Below are positions 7,833 to 17,214 of a stretch of DNA of 39,053 nucleotides, in pieces (the stretch's first letter is position 1; each line of letters opens with the position of its first letter). The notes under the pieces were generated by a model. It saw nothing but the letters and a program-made list of their open reading frames with translations, did no database searches and had not been told where the DNA came from. This DNA is from a virus: positions 1-39,053 of the IMG/VR virus record IMGVR_UViG_3300041955_000266; one strand, 5' to 3'. The translations under genes and the position numbers were made by a program.

Positions 7833-10258
7833 TAATCACGGCTGATGCTTCCGGCGTGGGGCCTGGCGTAGCCGAGGCGACCGCAGCCGTCAAGTCCTCC
7901 GCTGACCAGATCGCCACCGCCCAAGCGAAGGCCACTGCAGCTACAAGGCTGCTCACCCAGGCCCAGATCGAGCTCGGGGCTGCCGCTGAAGCCGGGAACA
8001 CTCAGGCTGCGGCGATCATCGCCGAATACGCCGCTGCCAACTCTGCAGCTCAGGCGTCGGTCGAGGCGCTCACCGCGGCCCAGGTCGAGGGCACAGCCGC
8101 CACGGTCGCGGACACAGCCGCTCAGGCCGCCGACACTGCGGCCACGTACAGCCACGCCGAGGCTATGGGCGCCGCCAAAATCAGCATGGGCGCCATGACT
8201 GGATCCACCCACATGATGGAGATGGGACTGGTAAAGCTGGCGTCCGGATCCTCTGTGCTCGGACCCCTGCTCGCGAGCATGGTTCCCGTGGCGATCTTCG
8301 CCGCCGGCACCTTCCTGCTCTATGAGCTCGGCGCCGCGATCTACAAGGCCTTTGACCTGGGCGGCGAAGCTGCGCGCGAGTTCGAGTTGAAGCTCTCAGG
8401 ACTGGACGCCTCTTATCGCAGTTTGATCGACGAGACCAGCCTCGAGGCTGACAAGATCGAGGCCGCCAACGCGAAGCTCGAGCACATGCCGAACCCCAAC
8501 GCCATGAAGGAGGCGATCGACCAGGCTATGGTCGAGGCCGACAAAATGAACAGCAAGGTGCAGGGGCTGATCGACAAAGAGGAGTCGCTTCTCAAGATGC
8601 AGACCCTCGCCGGCTCGACGCTGCAGCGGCTGACTGAAACGACCGGCACGCGCCAAGAGCAGATCGACCTCGAACAGCATGCCCTGTGGATGGAAAAGGC
8701 CATCTCGCTCGAGGCGCAGCTCGCCGAAACAAAGAGCTTCACGGCCGTCGAGGAGAAGAAGCTGCACGATCTCCGGGTCGAGCGCATGCTCAGCACGGAG
8801 CCGGATGAGCTCAACAATGAAATCACCGCAACGGAGCTCCTGGTCGCGAACACCAAGAAAGAGACTGCGGCCATCGAGGAGCAGATGCGGCTCCGTGACG
8901 CGCAGACCAAACATGAGGAGCTGACCGGCGAAGGAAAGGGTGCCAGGGCGAAATCCGACAATCTTCCCGAGCAGATCGCCAGGGCCCAGATTGAGGCCGC
9001 CCACGCCGCCGATGCCCAGCTGGCCCCGGAGCAGGAAATCATCGCGGCCATGGATAAGCAGATCGCGCTGAACAACCTCAAGGCCGAAACCACCAAGGAG
9101 GGCACCGAGGCCGAGCGCGAGCAGCTTCGTCTGATCGAGAACGGACTGGCGCTGGCGCAGGCCAGGGAGAAGATCGCGGCGCTTGGCACCGAGCGGCTGA
9201 CCGAAACCTTCAATGCCGAACAAAAGGAGCAGGCCGAAGCGCAGAAGCGCCAGGAGGATCAGGCCAAAAAGGCGCTCGAGGACTATAACCGGGTCCGGGA
9301 GATGCGGATCTCTGCCGCCCATGAAACGGCTCAAGCGACGATCGAGAGCGCGAACCTCGAATTTGAGCGCACCCAGCAGCAGATCCACAGCGAGGAGGAG
9401 CTCGGGATCGTCAGCCACAAAGTGGCCATGGAGAGGCTGCTCGACGCGCTGAAGCTGCGCGAAGCCACAACCCAGGGCGCCCTCAAGAAGGAGCAGTCCC
9501 TTTTCGATCCAGCTCTCGGCGAAAAGCAAGCGCTCGAATATCAGAAATTAGAGCAGCAGATGACCAGGGAGGCCGAGCGGGCCGCGGCCGAGCGGGAACG
9601 GATCGTCCAGCAGGAAGCCACGAAGATCGAGCAGATTTACAAACGGGTCGCGAATACCTTCAACACTGATTTCACGCGTGCCTTTAACGAGTGGGCGACC
9701 AAAAGCCAGACCGCCAGCCAGGCGTTTTCGCGGATGCTCGGTGACATGGAACTGCAGGTTGTCGACTTCGTGGCCAAATGGCTCCTGCAGAAGGCCGAAA
9801 TGTGGGCCATGAACGAGATCCTGGACGCTGGCGGCCTGGCGTCGTCGGTGGCGAAGAACATGATCGCAAATACGCAGAAGATCATTTCGGACGCCGCGGT
9901 GGGCGCTGCGGGCGCCGAGGCCGCGGCTGCACCGGCAGGCCCGGAAGCCATGGCAGCAGCTGGCGCTGTCGCGACGGTGATGATTATGTCGAACCTCTCG
10001 ACCGTCACGATGGACACCGGCGGCATGCTGCCTCACATGGCCATGGCTTTCAACACTTCCGGATCCGCCGAGCGCATTCTTTCGCCCTCGCAGACTTCGA
10101 ACTTTGAGAGCCTGGTGAACAACGGCGGCAGCCGGCGCGCGACGCTGAACCAGACAAATCATTTTGGGGAAGGAGTGACGCCTCGGATGCTCGAGGAGCA
10201 CACCAACAAGACGATGCGCGCCCTGCGCGGCATGCTCAAACCGGAGGCCTTTGCATGA
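7811..10258 (+). CDS. Tail tape-measure protein
   Basis: This 815-residue, mostly helical protein sets tail length and probably takes part in DNA entry. It begins with an Ala-rich coiled coil (about 15-110). Hydrophobic helices follow near 145-185 (LGPLLASMVPVAIFAAGTFLLYELG), then long charged coiled coils rich in Glu, Gln and Lys (about 190-640). A conserved-looking C-terminal part carries an Ala/Gly/Met-rich segment near 690-740. It is the longest helical protein of the tail module, lies right after G/GT, and ends in an ATGA overlap with the distal tail gene. All of this is typical of tape measures. Confidence 0.92.
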   Translation: MADELRVVITADASGVGPGVAEATAAVKSSADQIATAQAKATAATRLLTQAQIELGAAAEAGNTQAAAIIAEYAAANSAAQASVEALTAAQVEGTAATVADTAAQAADTAATYSHAEAMGAAKISMGAMTGSTHMMEMGLVKLASGSSVLGPLLASMVPVAIFAAGTFLLYELGAAIYKAFDLGGEAAREFELKLSGLDASYRSLIDETSLEADKIEAANAKLEHMPNPNAMKEAIDQAMVEADKMNSKVQGLIDKEESLLKMQTLAGSTLQRLTETTGTRQEQIDLEQHALWMEKAISLEAQLAETKSFTAVEEKKLHDLRVERMLSTEPDELNNEITATELLVANTKKETAAIEEQMRLRDAQTKHEELTGEGKGARAKSDNLPEQIARAQIEAAHAADAQLAPEQEIIAAMDKQIALNNLKAETTKEGTEAEREQLRLIENGLALAQAREKIAALGTERLTETFNAEQKEQAEAQKRQEDQAKKALEDYNRVREMRISAAHETAQATIESANLEFERTQQQIHSEEELGIVSHKVAMERLLDALKLREATTQGALKKEQSLFDPALGEKQALEYQKLEQQMTREAERAAAERERIVQQEATKIEQIYKRVANTFNTDFTRAFNEWATKSQTASQAFSRMLGDMELQVVDFVAKWLLQKAEMWAMNEILDAGGLASSVAKNMIANTQKIISDAAVGAAGAEAAAAPAGPEAMAAAGAVATVMIMSNLSTVTMDTGGMLPHMAMAFNTSGSAERILSPSQTSNFESLVNNGGSRRATLNQTNHFGEGVTPRMLEEHTNKTMRALRGMLKPEAFA

Positions 10259-11214
10259 GCCTTTCAGTCTTTCCAAGCCTGCCGGGGCTGACTTACACCA
10301 GCATGAAGACCCCAAAATTCAACACCCTGGTGCAGAGCGGCGCCAACGAATACGAGGTCCGGCTGCCGCAATACACGAATCCGGTCTGGACCTGGACGCT
10401 GATCTTCGACTTCCTGCATGACTTCTTTTGGGGTTCTTTTGAGACCGTGAGCGAGCTTCGGACGCTGATGGGCTTTGTCAATGACAACTATGGCAAGGCG
10501 TCCAGCTTCCTCTACACGGATCCCGACGACAATTCGGTTGGGCCCGCCCTTGTGGGCGGCCTGCCAAACGTGCCCCTGGCGCAGCTGGCGCTCGTTTCTG
10601 ACGGCGTGGGAAACTACTATTCCCCGGTCCAGCGGACGCTCGATGGCACCAGCTTCGAGGACATTACGGATCTGAACGGCGCGATCGCGGTCTACCTCGA
10701 CGGGACGCTGGCCGCGGCTGGATCCGGAGTAAACCAATACACGCTCGAGGGGCCCGGCCTGGCCATCCCCGGCCATTCCTGGATGGGGATGGTCCTCAAA
10801 TGGGGTCCAGGCGCGCCTGCCTGGGCAGCTGGCCATGCTTATCTAATGAACGACGTGATCCTTGACCCGGCGGGCCACATTCAGAAGGTGACGACAGCCG
10901 GCACCAGCGGATCCACAGCGCCGGTTTTCAATGACGCCGGCGGCAGCACGCCGGATGGCACTGGCACGCTCGTCTGGATCGATGAAAATTACTATTCAGG
11001 CCCGCCGGCGCCGGTCACAGCGCAGTTCAGGTTCTACTTTCGGGTTCGCTTCGAATCGGATTCTCAGGACTTCGAGAAGTTCCTGGGCGCCGGATCCTCG
11101 GCTGGCGCGCCGCCGGCTGGCCAAGGCGGCGGCTATTGGACGATCGGCGGCGAGAACTCCCAAAACGGCAGCGGGACCCTGGTCCTGCGCACAGCGAGGC
11201 CGGTCCCTCTGTGA
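10255..11214 (+). CDS. DUF2460-like distal tail protein with inserted domain
   Basis: The 319-residue protein starts with the pattern of the DUF2460/TIGR02217 family (VFPSLPGLTYTSMKTPKF, then ELRTLMGFVNDNYGKASSFLYTDPDD). Members are found in siphophages and gene transfer agents at the tip end of the tail tube. A C-terminal strand (YFRVRFESDSQDFEKF) also fits. Between about 195 and 245 it carries the same GHIQKVTTAGTSG module as the tail tube protein. The start overlaps the tape-measure stop, and the stop overlaps the next GTG. The DUF2163-like, NlpC/P60 and tail-tip genes follow in the order known for this tail type. Confidence 0.85.
   Translation: MSLSVFPSLPGLTYTSMKTPKFNTLVQSGANEYEVRLPQYTNPVWTWTLIFDFLHDFFWGSFETVSELRTLMGFVNDNYGKASSFLYTDPDDNSVGPALVGGLPNVPLAQLALVSDGVGNYYSPVQRTLDGTSFEDITDLNGAIAVYLDGTLAAAGSGVNQYTLEGPGLAIPGHSWMGMVLKWGPGAPAWAAGHAYLMNDVILDPAGHIQKVTTAGTSGSTAPVFNDAGGSTPDGTGTLVWIDENYYSGPPAPVTAQFRFYFRVRFESDSQDFEKFLGAGSSAGAPPAGQGGGYWTIGGENSQNGSGTLVLRTARPVPL
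10873..10910 (+). repeat. 38-bp direct repeat, copy 2 (in distal tail gene)
   Basis: Identical to 6661-6698. It lies in the inserted module of the distal tail protein and encodes the same residues as the copy in the tail tube gene. Confidence 0.9.
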
Positions 11215-11480
11215 TCGATGGCACGGTGTTAGAACGCCTCGAGCTCGCCGGCAAAGAGCTGGAGGGCAAGGGCTGCCTGCTGTGCGGCCAGCAGCCTGAG
11301 ATCCTGGCGCGCTGCTTTCCGGATACAACCCTCCTGCGCCAGGCCGGCGTGGCAGCTTCCATAGAGGTCTGGTATCCGATTTGTGGAGTCTGCGCGCGGT
11401 TTCCCAATCACGTCCAAAGGTGCGAAACTCGGGTCGCCGAAATGATTTTGATCGGGGGAAGGCTAACATGCGGAAGGTGA
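11211..11480 (+). CDS. Small CxxC zinc-binding-like protein
   Basis: The 89-residue product contains two CxxC pairs (Cys22/Cys25 and Cys58/Cys61), so it is probably a zinc ribbon. GTG 11211 overlaps the previous stop (GTGA), and the frame ends inside the start region of the DUF2163-like gene. I do not recognise the family. Its position between two tail-tip genes hints at a role in tip assembly, or at a host-takeover protein co-expressed with them. Confidence 0.65.
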   Translation: MIDGTVLERLELAGKELEGKGCLLCGQQPEILARCFPDTTLLRQAGVAASIEVWYPICGVCARFPNHVQRCETRVAEMILIGGRLTCGR

Positions 11481-12403
11481 TCGGCGGCGATGGGTCGGAC
11501 ACGACACTGGCGACCCAGGCTTATTTGAACTCGACCGATGACCCAATTATCCGGGATCTTTACATCATCGGGCCGCCAGAAAGCCCGAACGCCTTCTATC
11601 TGACCAACCACGAAGCGCCCGTTTTCTACCGGCCTTATGGAACGTTCTACCCGGCCGTGGTGACGCGCGAAGGCGTGGAGGCAAAGGTGGGGCTCGACGC
11701 TCAGTCGCTCACCATCACCTGGACGCCCGGCCGCAGCGCCCAGGCATCGCAGACCGCCAACACGGGCACGGCTTCTCCGTATCAGCTGGCCGCCCAGCAC
11801 TTCTATGACAACTGGCCGGTCCTGATCCTGCGCTGCTTCATGCCCACGCCAGGGGACGCCGATACGCTCGGCTGCGCGGCCTGGTTCGGCGGGCGGGTCC
11901 AGACCTGCCACGTGTGCCGCAACAAGCTCGAATTTGCCACGAAGAGCTTCCTCGACATTTTGAAGCAGAAGGTTCCGTCCACCGTGGTAGAAACGACCAA
12001 CACGCTGGCCTCGAGCGGCGCCGTGACGCTGCCGGCCGGCGATGCGTCAGTCCCGGTGTTCAGCTGCATCCGGCCCTCGACGACGACCCAGATCGTGGCG
12101 GACTGTATCTCGCCGGCGTCGGGCAAGATCTATTCCGGGGACCTCTTCACCGGCGGCTATATGGTCTTCTTGTCCGGGCCAGGCGCCACGCTCGCCGGTG
12201 CCTGGTCGGCGATCGGCCAGAACGGCGCCTTCACCGACGGCAACGGTAACAAGCACTCGATCTTCGTGATCTACAGCCCGCTGCCCTGGCCGCCGACGCC
12301 CGGCGTCGACAGCTTCTACGTTTCGACCACGCCGCCGGTCAACTTGGGCGACGAGAGCTATTTTGGCTTCCCATTCGTACCGGACCCACAGGCGGCCGTA
12401 TGA
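11468..12403 (+). CDS. DUF2163-like tail hub protein
   Basis: The 311-residue protein fits the DUF2163/TIGR02218 family, which usually lies between the DUF2460 protein and the NlpC/P60 peptidase. A beta-rich first half (NAFYLTNHEAPVFYRPYGTFYPA) is followed by the Cys-containing helix TCHVCRNKLEFATKSFLDILKQKVP, and the C-terminal domain has more strands. It probably forms part of the baseplate hub. ATG 11468 has a purine-rich GGGGGAAGG site upstream, whereas the earlier in-frame GTG at 11381 would run deep into the preceding gene. Its stop overlaps the next ATG by four bases. Confidence 0.8.
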   Translation: MRKVIGGDGSDTTLATQAYLNSTDDPIIRDLYIIGPPESPNAFYLTNHEAPVFYRPYGTFYPAVVTREGVEAKVGLDAQSLTITWTPGRSAQASQTANTGTASPYQLAAQHFYDNWPVLILRCFMPTPGDADTLGCAAWFGGRVQTCHVCRNKLEFATKSFLDILKQKVPSTVVETTNTLASSGAVTLPAGDASVPVFSCIRPSTTTQIVADCISPASGKIYSGDLFTGGYMVFLSGPGATLAGAWSAIGQNGAFTDGNGNKHSIFVIYSPLPWPPTPGVDSFYVSTTPPVNLGDESYFGFPFVPDPQAAV

Positions 12404-12570
12404 GGGAAAAGCAAAAAGAATCTGCAGAGATCAGGGAACGCCGCATGACGCCAGTGCGACGGCTGATCTATGGGGAAGAGGTCTGGATTGCGCCGTTTTG
12501 CGTGATGGGATCGGAAGTGCTCGTCGAACCAGTCGAAGCGCGCGAGGTTCCGAATGAAAGACAGAATTGA
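12400..12570 (+). CDS. 56-residue protein between DUF2163-like and NlpC/P60 genes
   Basis: ATG 12400 overlaps the stop of the hub gene (ATGA), and the frame runs 56 residues to 12570, overlapping the NlpC/P60 start by 17 bases. The product is charged (15 of the first 27 residues are Arg, Lys, Glu or Asp) with a short strand-like second half (EEVWIAPFCVMGSEVLVEPV). No family is recognised. The overlaps on both sides make translation likely. Confidence 0.6.
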   Translation: MREKQKESAEIRERRMTPVRRLIYGEEVWIAPFCVMGSEVLVEPVEAREVPNERQN

Positions 12571-13027
12571 GGCCGTCGCCGTCGCGCGCTCTTTCGTTGG
12601 CACGCCTTATGTTCTGGGTGGCCGACTGAAGGGTGCCGGCGTCGATTGCGCGACCCTGCTGGGCCTCTACCTGGTAGAGATCGGCGCCGCACCAGCGGAC
12701 CTGTTCTCGAGTGTCGGCGGCTACCGGCACGATTGGTTCCTCCATGACCCGACCGAGCGGTATCTGCGCGGCCTGGTGCGTTTCGGCTTCCTGGCAGCCC
12801 AGACCCTTTGCCGCTCCGACGCCGCAGCTCAGCCAGGCGACCTTGCCCTTTTCCGGGTCGTCAACAGCAAGGTCTTTAACCACGGCGCGATTGTGACGGA
12901 CTGGCCTCACGGGATCCACGCGGGCGCCGACGGCGTCCGGGAGATCTCGCTGACGACGCACCGGCTGACGGCATTCAAGCCCATGGAGGTTTTCGATCCG
13001 TTCATTAAGATGGAGCCTGGACCATGA
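12554..13027 (+). CDS. NlpC/P60 family tail-tip peptidase
   Basis: The 157-residue protein has the papain-like NlpC/P60 layout. Cys32 lies in GAGVDCATL, His110 in KVFNHGAIV, and His122 in IHA supplies the likely third residue. These enzymes cut peptidoglycan peptide bonds and in siphophages and gene transfer agents sit at the tail tip to help penetrate the cell wall. The gene lies between the hub protein and the large tail-tip protein, which fits. Its stop overlaps the next ATG by four bases. Confidence 0.9.
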   Translation: MKDRIEAVAVARSFVGTPYVLGGRLKGAGVDCATLLGLYLVEIGAAPADLFSSVGGYRHDWFLHDPTERYLRGLVRFGFLAAQTLCRSDAAAQPGDLALFRVVNSKVFNHGAIVTDWPHGIHAGADGVREISLTTHRLTAFKPMEVFDPFIKMEPGP

Positions 13028-16000
13028 CCACCAGCTTCAAAACCCAGGCGCAGCAGCGGCCCACAGCTATGGGATCGCTCCTGCAGGCGTCGGCCTATGG
13101 CGCCACGATCCCTGTCATCTATGGGCAGACGCAATCGAACCTTCTGGCCATCTGGGCGGCGAACCTGCGCCAGGGCGGCCTGGGCATCAAGAAGTTTAAG
13201 CAGTCGAAAAAAGGCATCACAAATTACTGCGAAAATATCGACTTTCTCCTGGGGCACAACCCGATCATGGGCGTGCTTCAGATCATGAACAACGGGTCGA
13301 ACACGCCTCTGGCCTTCACGAAGCAGACCTTCAGCGGCGCCGGCGGCCGGCAGTCCTTCAGCGTCACCGACCCGAATTTCTACTTTGTGATCGCTGTCAC
13401 GCTGACCGCCAGCTACAGCTTCAGCGTGAATGATTACGGCGGCCAGGGCCCGCAGACCCTCTCGGGGAGTTGGGAGATTCCGCTCTGGAATGAGCTCGAG
13501 CTCGGTCCCGATCCGACCAATCCGATGTCTTACCGCTGCTGGCCTTTCTGCTACCGCTGGCAGCCGGGCATGGGCGCCGCGGTTGCGATCGATGCCGAAA
13601 GCTTTCCCGCGGGCGAGGTCAATGTCTACTATGCCCAGCTCACCGCGGCAACCTCGCACCAGCCGCCGGCGACGAAGCTCTACATGGCCTTTGAGCCTCA
13701 ACTCGGGTCGGGTGACGAGTACGCGAACGCCGGCAATGATCCCACGGGTCACCCGTACACCGAACAGCAGATCGTCTACCCCCACTTTGCCGGCCTGCAG
13801 AGCTCTGAGCTCAACCTGGGCGCCTCGGGCGCGATCCCGCAGCTGAACCCTGAGATCCGGGGCAAGTGGGGAGTCTATTCGTCCGGCGATGCCGACTTTG
13901 TGGACATGATCGAGGATATCTACAAGAGCGGCGTCGCCCAGGCCGCGATCGCCGCTGAAACCTCGACCCAGCCTACGCCGGCCGGGACACAGATGGAGCG
14001 TGGCCTGTCGAGCTACGACCTGCCCGGAACGATCCAGAAGAAGGTCGACGCCAGCACGACGGCTGCCCTGCCACCGATGCAATACGACATGCCGAACACC
14101 GCCGAGAACGTGCTGGTGGCGGTGGCCGTGGGCAGCGGCATCCTGGGAATCGCGTCGACGAATGGCGAGGCCTGGACTAAGGTCTACGTCGACGCGCTCG
14201 GCTACCAGGTCTGGTACGCGAAAGCCGTGGGCGGCCCAAATACGGTGACCGTCTCAGGCGCCAGCGCACCCTGGCAGATGTCGGTGCTCGAGATCGGCGG
14301 TGTCGGCGGCCCGGTGCCGAACTCGGTAATGGTTTCGGCAACTGTCAATTCGCATGCGGCATCGGGCGGTGGCTCTGCGAGCTCGACGAACACAAGCGGC
14401 GCAATCAGCGGCGTCGGCGGCGGCCTGGAAGCTAATATGTCGTGGAGCGGCTTTGAGTGGCCCACCTTGCCTGCCGGCGCTGTGGTTACGGGAATTCAAC
14501 CTGTCATCACATATGAAGGCGATCAGAGCATTCCCACGCCGTCTAGCGCCCTCGCCTTTCAGCCTGGCGCTTATCCTGGCGCCACTGAATATCCGATCGG
14601 GCTCTTTCCCATCCCACCAGCAGGCGCCGGCTCAGTTTCGGGCACATGGATAGGCAGCAGCTTTGGCACCGACGAAGCCGCACTGACATCCTGCGTTATG
14701 GGTTTCTGGATGCAATGCACGGAATCTTTCGCCACTGGCGTTTCGGCGAGCCTTACCGTCACTTCCATAGGCTTATTGGTGAGCTACACCATTCCTGCAG
14801 GAGCCCTAGGCGGCGACACGGTTGACGCTGTGGCCACTTCCAGCCGCGGGCCTGTTAATGCTACCAGCACTGTGCCCCAGGGCCTCCCAGGCTATTTACT
14901 GGCGATTTCGCTCTATCCGAGCGGCGGGGCAGCGCCGGTGGGCGATCAGCCGCTCTGGCGGGCTGTTACGCCGGTAAACTTCGCCGGCGAGTCACCGACT
15001 GCCTTCCAGATGCAGGAGCGGATCATCCACTCGCCCGGCTCGTTCTCGGCGGCAGGCGCTGGGGGCACACCGGCCTCTATCTGCCTAGTGGCCCTGAAGG
15101 CGGCTGGCCCTGTGCCCTATCCGAAACCGCTTGGCGATTTTATCGACATTCCGTCTTTTGACCTCGTGCGCGCGCAATGCCGCGCAGCTGGCCTCTACGG
15201 CTCCCTGAGCATGAATTCGCAGTCGACGGCCTCAGATTGGATCAAGAAGCTCTGCCAGGCAGCCAACGCCGCCCCGGTGTTTCTGGGCTCGAAGTTCTAC
15301 CTGTACCCGTATTCCGAGGTCAGTAATGCCGGCAACGGGGCGTTCTACCAGGCCCCGACGGCGGCCGGGCCCGTGGCCGAGCTCGATGCCGCAAACGGCG
15401 ACTTTGTAGGGGCTGACGGCTGCCCGGATCTAATGACCGCGGACCGCGTCGACCTGCCGAACGTCCTGCAGATGCAGTGCTTCGATCGGAGCGCCAATTA
15501 CGTCCAGGTCACCGTCCAGACGCCCGATCCGGCCACGCTCGGCCTCTATGGCCAGCGCAAGGAGGATCCACAGAGCAATAACGCCATTCAGGACCCCACG
15601 ATCGCCCGAACCATCCTCGGGATCCAGGTGCGGCGGAATCAGTATGGCGGTGATCAGTGGAGCTTCAAGCTCACGGCGCGCTGGTCGCTGCTTTCGCCCA
15701 TGGACCTCGTCACACTGACCGACGAGCTGCAGGGGATCGTCGGCTTGCCGGTCCGGATCACCAGTTTCACCGAAAACGTCGAGGACGGCACGTTCTCAGG
15801 CACAGCCGAGCCTTTCGTTTACGGTATGTGCGCACCCAACCTGCTCGCCGCCACGAACCCCAGCCCGACGCCGGCCAATCCGCAGCAGAGTGCCGGAAAC
15901 GCGAATCCACCCGTCATTTTCGAGCCGACGCCGGGGCTCTACCCTGGCGCCTCGGGCGACCAGATCTGGATCGCGGTGTCGAGCAATAACCCGAACTTCG

Positions 16001-16728
16001 GCGGCGCCCAGGTGTTTGTCTCGACGGACGGCGGCGCGAGCTACAACCCAGCGCCAGGCGGCGCCGATGGGAATTCAAACATCGTCACCGGCTCGGCCGT
16101 CACGGGTGAGCTTATTGCCGACTGGCCGGCTGCCAACGATCCGGATTCGACCAACGACCTCGAGGTGGATCTCACCGAATCGAATGGCGTCCTCGAAAGC
16201 CAAAGCACGGTCGTCGAGAACAACTTCGAGACGCCCTGTTACGTCGAGGGCGCGGCCATTGTCATTCAGCAGGGCGGCGTCGCCGTCGCGGCCGGGGATC
16301 CAGCGGCCGTTGAAACTGGCGGCGGCCTGGTGGCCCTGCTCGGCACGCTCGAGGCTGGCGGGACGGCGGTCGCCGCGGCCGGCGGTGGTGGGTTCGGATA
16401 TGAGCTCATGACCTATGCCGTGGCCACGCTGACCGGGACGAACAAGTACACGCTCAAGGCCACCGGCGCCGGCAACTTCCTGCGCCGATCGATCTTTGAC
16501 GCGCCGAGTTCTAGCGGCGTCGGCATCGATCATCCGCTCGGCATGCGCTTCGCCGTGGTTGGTCCCAGCCAGGCCGGGATCCTCAAAATGACCATGCCGC
16601 CGGCGTATATCGGCCAGGCGCTCTACTTCAAGATCTGCACCTTCAACACCTTCGGAGCCGCTCTCCAGTCACTCGGCGATGTGTCACCATACATCTACGT
16701 GCCGACAGGCGTGCCGGGCGCCGCATAA
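13024..16728 (+). CDS. Tail-tip / J-like host-specificity protein with nested domains
   Basis: The 1234-residue protein occupies the position of the lambda gpJ-type central tip protein, right after the NlpC/P60 peptidase. The N-terminal about 340 residues include YGATIPVIYGQTQ, a common opening of phage tip proteins, and residues about 700-960 (DLVRAQCRAAGLYGSLSM and onward) continue the tip scaffold. Residues about 345-695 form an insertion: a Gly-rich beta domain that starts at NVLVAVAVGSG and ends at CLVALKAAG. It is itself interrupted at about 430-595 by another Ser/Gly-rich segment. A C-terminal region (about 970-1234) has FnIII/Ig-like strands and a Gly-rich run. It probably contacts the receptor and starts DNA ejection. 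Confidence 0.85.
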   Translation: MTTSFKTQAQQRPTAMGSLLQASAYGATIPVIYGQTQSNLLAIWAANLRQGGLGIKKFKQSKKGITNYCENIDFLLGHNPIMGVLQIMNNGSNTPLAFTKQTFSGAGGRQSFSVTDPNFYFVIAVTLTASYSFSVNDYGGQGPQTLSGSWEIPLWNELELGPDPTNPMSYRCWPFCYRWQPGMGAAVAIDAESFPAGEVNVYYAQLTAATSHQPPATKLYMAFEPQLGSGDEYANAGNDPTGHPYTEQQIVYPHFAGLQSSELNLGASGAIPQLNPEIRGKWGVYSSGDADFVDMIEDIYKSGVAQAAIAAETSTQPTPAGTQMERGLSSYDLPGTIQKKVDASTTAALPPMQYDMPNTAENVLVAVAVGSGILGIASTNGEAWTKVYVDALGYQVWYAKAVGGPNTVTVSGASAPWQMSVLEIGGVGGPVPNSVMVSATVNSHAASGGGSASSTNTSGAISGVGGGLEANMSWSGFEWPTLPAGAVVTGIQPVITYEGDQSIPTPSSALAFQPGAYPGATEYPIGLFPIPPAGAGSVSGTWIGSSFGTDEAALTSCVMGFWMQCTESFATGVSASLTVTSIGLLVSYTIPAGALGGDTVDAVATSSRGPVNATSTVPQGLPGYLLAISLYPSGGAAPVGDQPLWRAVTPVNFAGESPTAFQMQERIIHSPGSFSAAGAGGTPASICLVALKAAGPVPYPKPLGDFIDIPSFDLVRAQCRAAGLYGSLSMNSQSTASDWIKKLCQAANAAPVFLGSKFYLYPYSEVSNAGNGAFYQAPTAAGPVAELDAANGDFVGADGCPDLMTADRVDLPNVLQMQCFDRSANYVQVTVQTPDPATLGLYGQRKEDPQSNNAIQDPTIARTILGIQVRRNQYGGDQWSFKLTARWSLLSPMDLVTLTDELQGIVGLPVRITSFTENVEDGTFSGTAEPFVYGMCAPNLLAATNPSPTPANPQQSAGNANPPVIFEPTPGLYPGASGDQIWIAVSSNNPNFGGAQVFVSTDGGASYNPAPGGADGNSNIVTGSAVTGELIADWPAANDPDSTNDLEVDLTESNGVLESQSTVVENNFETPCYVEGAAIVIQQGGVAVAAGDPAAVETGGGLVALLGTLEAGGTAVAAAGGGGFGYELMTYAVATLTGTNKYTLKATGAGNFLRRSIFDAPSSSGVGIDHPLGMRFAVVGPSQAGILKMTMPPAYIGQALYFKICTFNTFGAALQSLGDVSPYIYVPTGVPGAA

Positions 16729-16737
16729 GGAGCAACC

Positions 16738-17214
16738 ATGGCTCTCGCAACGACGGTCAATCTCACGCCCACAGCTGCCGCACCGAGCGCTGTGCCGGCG
16801 CCCCCTACCGGCCAGCAGGCCGTCGTATTCGCCAACGACGGCGGGGCGCCAACGGTCAATTTCAGCGCCACCGATCCGGTGATGGAGGGCGATTCAGGGG
16901 CAGGCGGCCTGGCTGGCAACGTTCCTGCGCCTGCCGCGGGCACTGCAGCTGCTGGTAAATTTCTCAAAGCAGACGGCACCTGGGCGGTGCCCGCGGCCGG
17001 GACGTTCGTCGAAGAGCTGATCACCTTCACCGGGACAGCTGGGGCCTTTAGCCACGCGCCAGCGCGCCTCTTTGGTCTGTACCGTAACGGGATCAGGATG
17101 ACGTCGCTCGCCGGCTCGCCTGCCGTTCAGACCTTCAGCGCCATCGGCACGGCCATCACACTTTCAACTGCAGCAGGAGGAAGCGATGTTTTCATTGCGG
17201 TCTATCAGTATTAG
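16738..17214 (+). CDS. Short tail-fibre-like protein
   Basis: The 158-residue product is rich in Ala, Gly, Pro and Thr. It carries a GGLAGNVPAP...LKADGTWAVP region of a type common in phage fibre and side-tail proteins, followed by a C-terminal strand-rich domain (VEELITFTGTAGAFSHAP, with LYRNGIRM and FIAVYQY). ATG 16738 follows AAGGAG at good spacing. The last 29 bases overlap the start of the large exported fibre-like gene. Likely a trimeric fibre or a chaperone for the next protein; function is inferred from composition and position. Confidence 0.65.
   Translation: MALATTVNLTPTAAAPSAVPAPPTGQQAVVFANDGGAPTVNFSATDPVMEGDSGAGGLAGNVPAPAAGTAAAGKFLKADGTWAVPAAGTFVEELITFTGTAGAFSHAPARLFGLYRNGIRMTSLAGSPAVQTFSAIGTAITLSTAAGGSDVFIAVYQY

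Noticed and set aside
8396-9529. 377-codon minus-strand frame in the tape measure
   Set aside because: Leu/Gly/Arg-rich mirror of a repetitive coiled-coil gene; no start signal and no neighbours on that strand.
12907-14082. 391-codon open frame on the minus strand under the NlpC/P60 and tail-tip genes
   Set aside because: Arg/Leu-rich antisense shadow caused by GC-rich codons; the plus strand carries clear motifs and operon overlaps.
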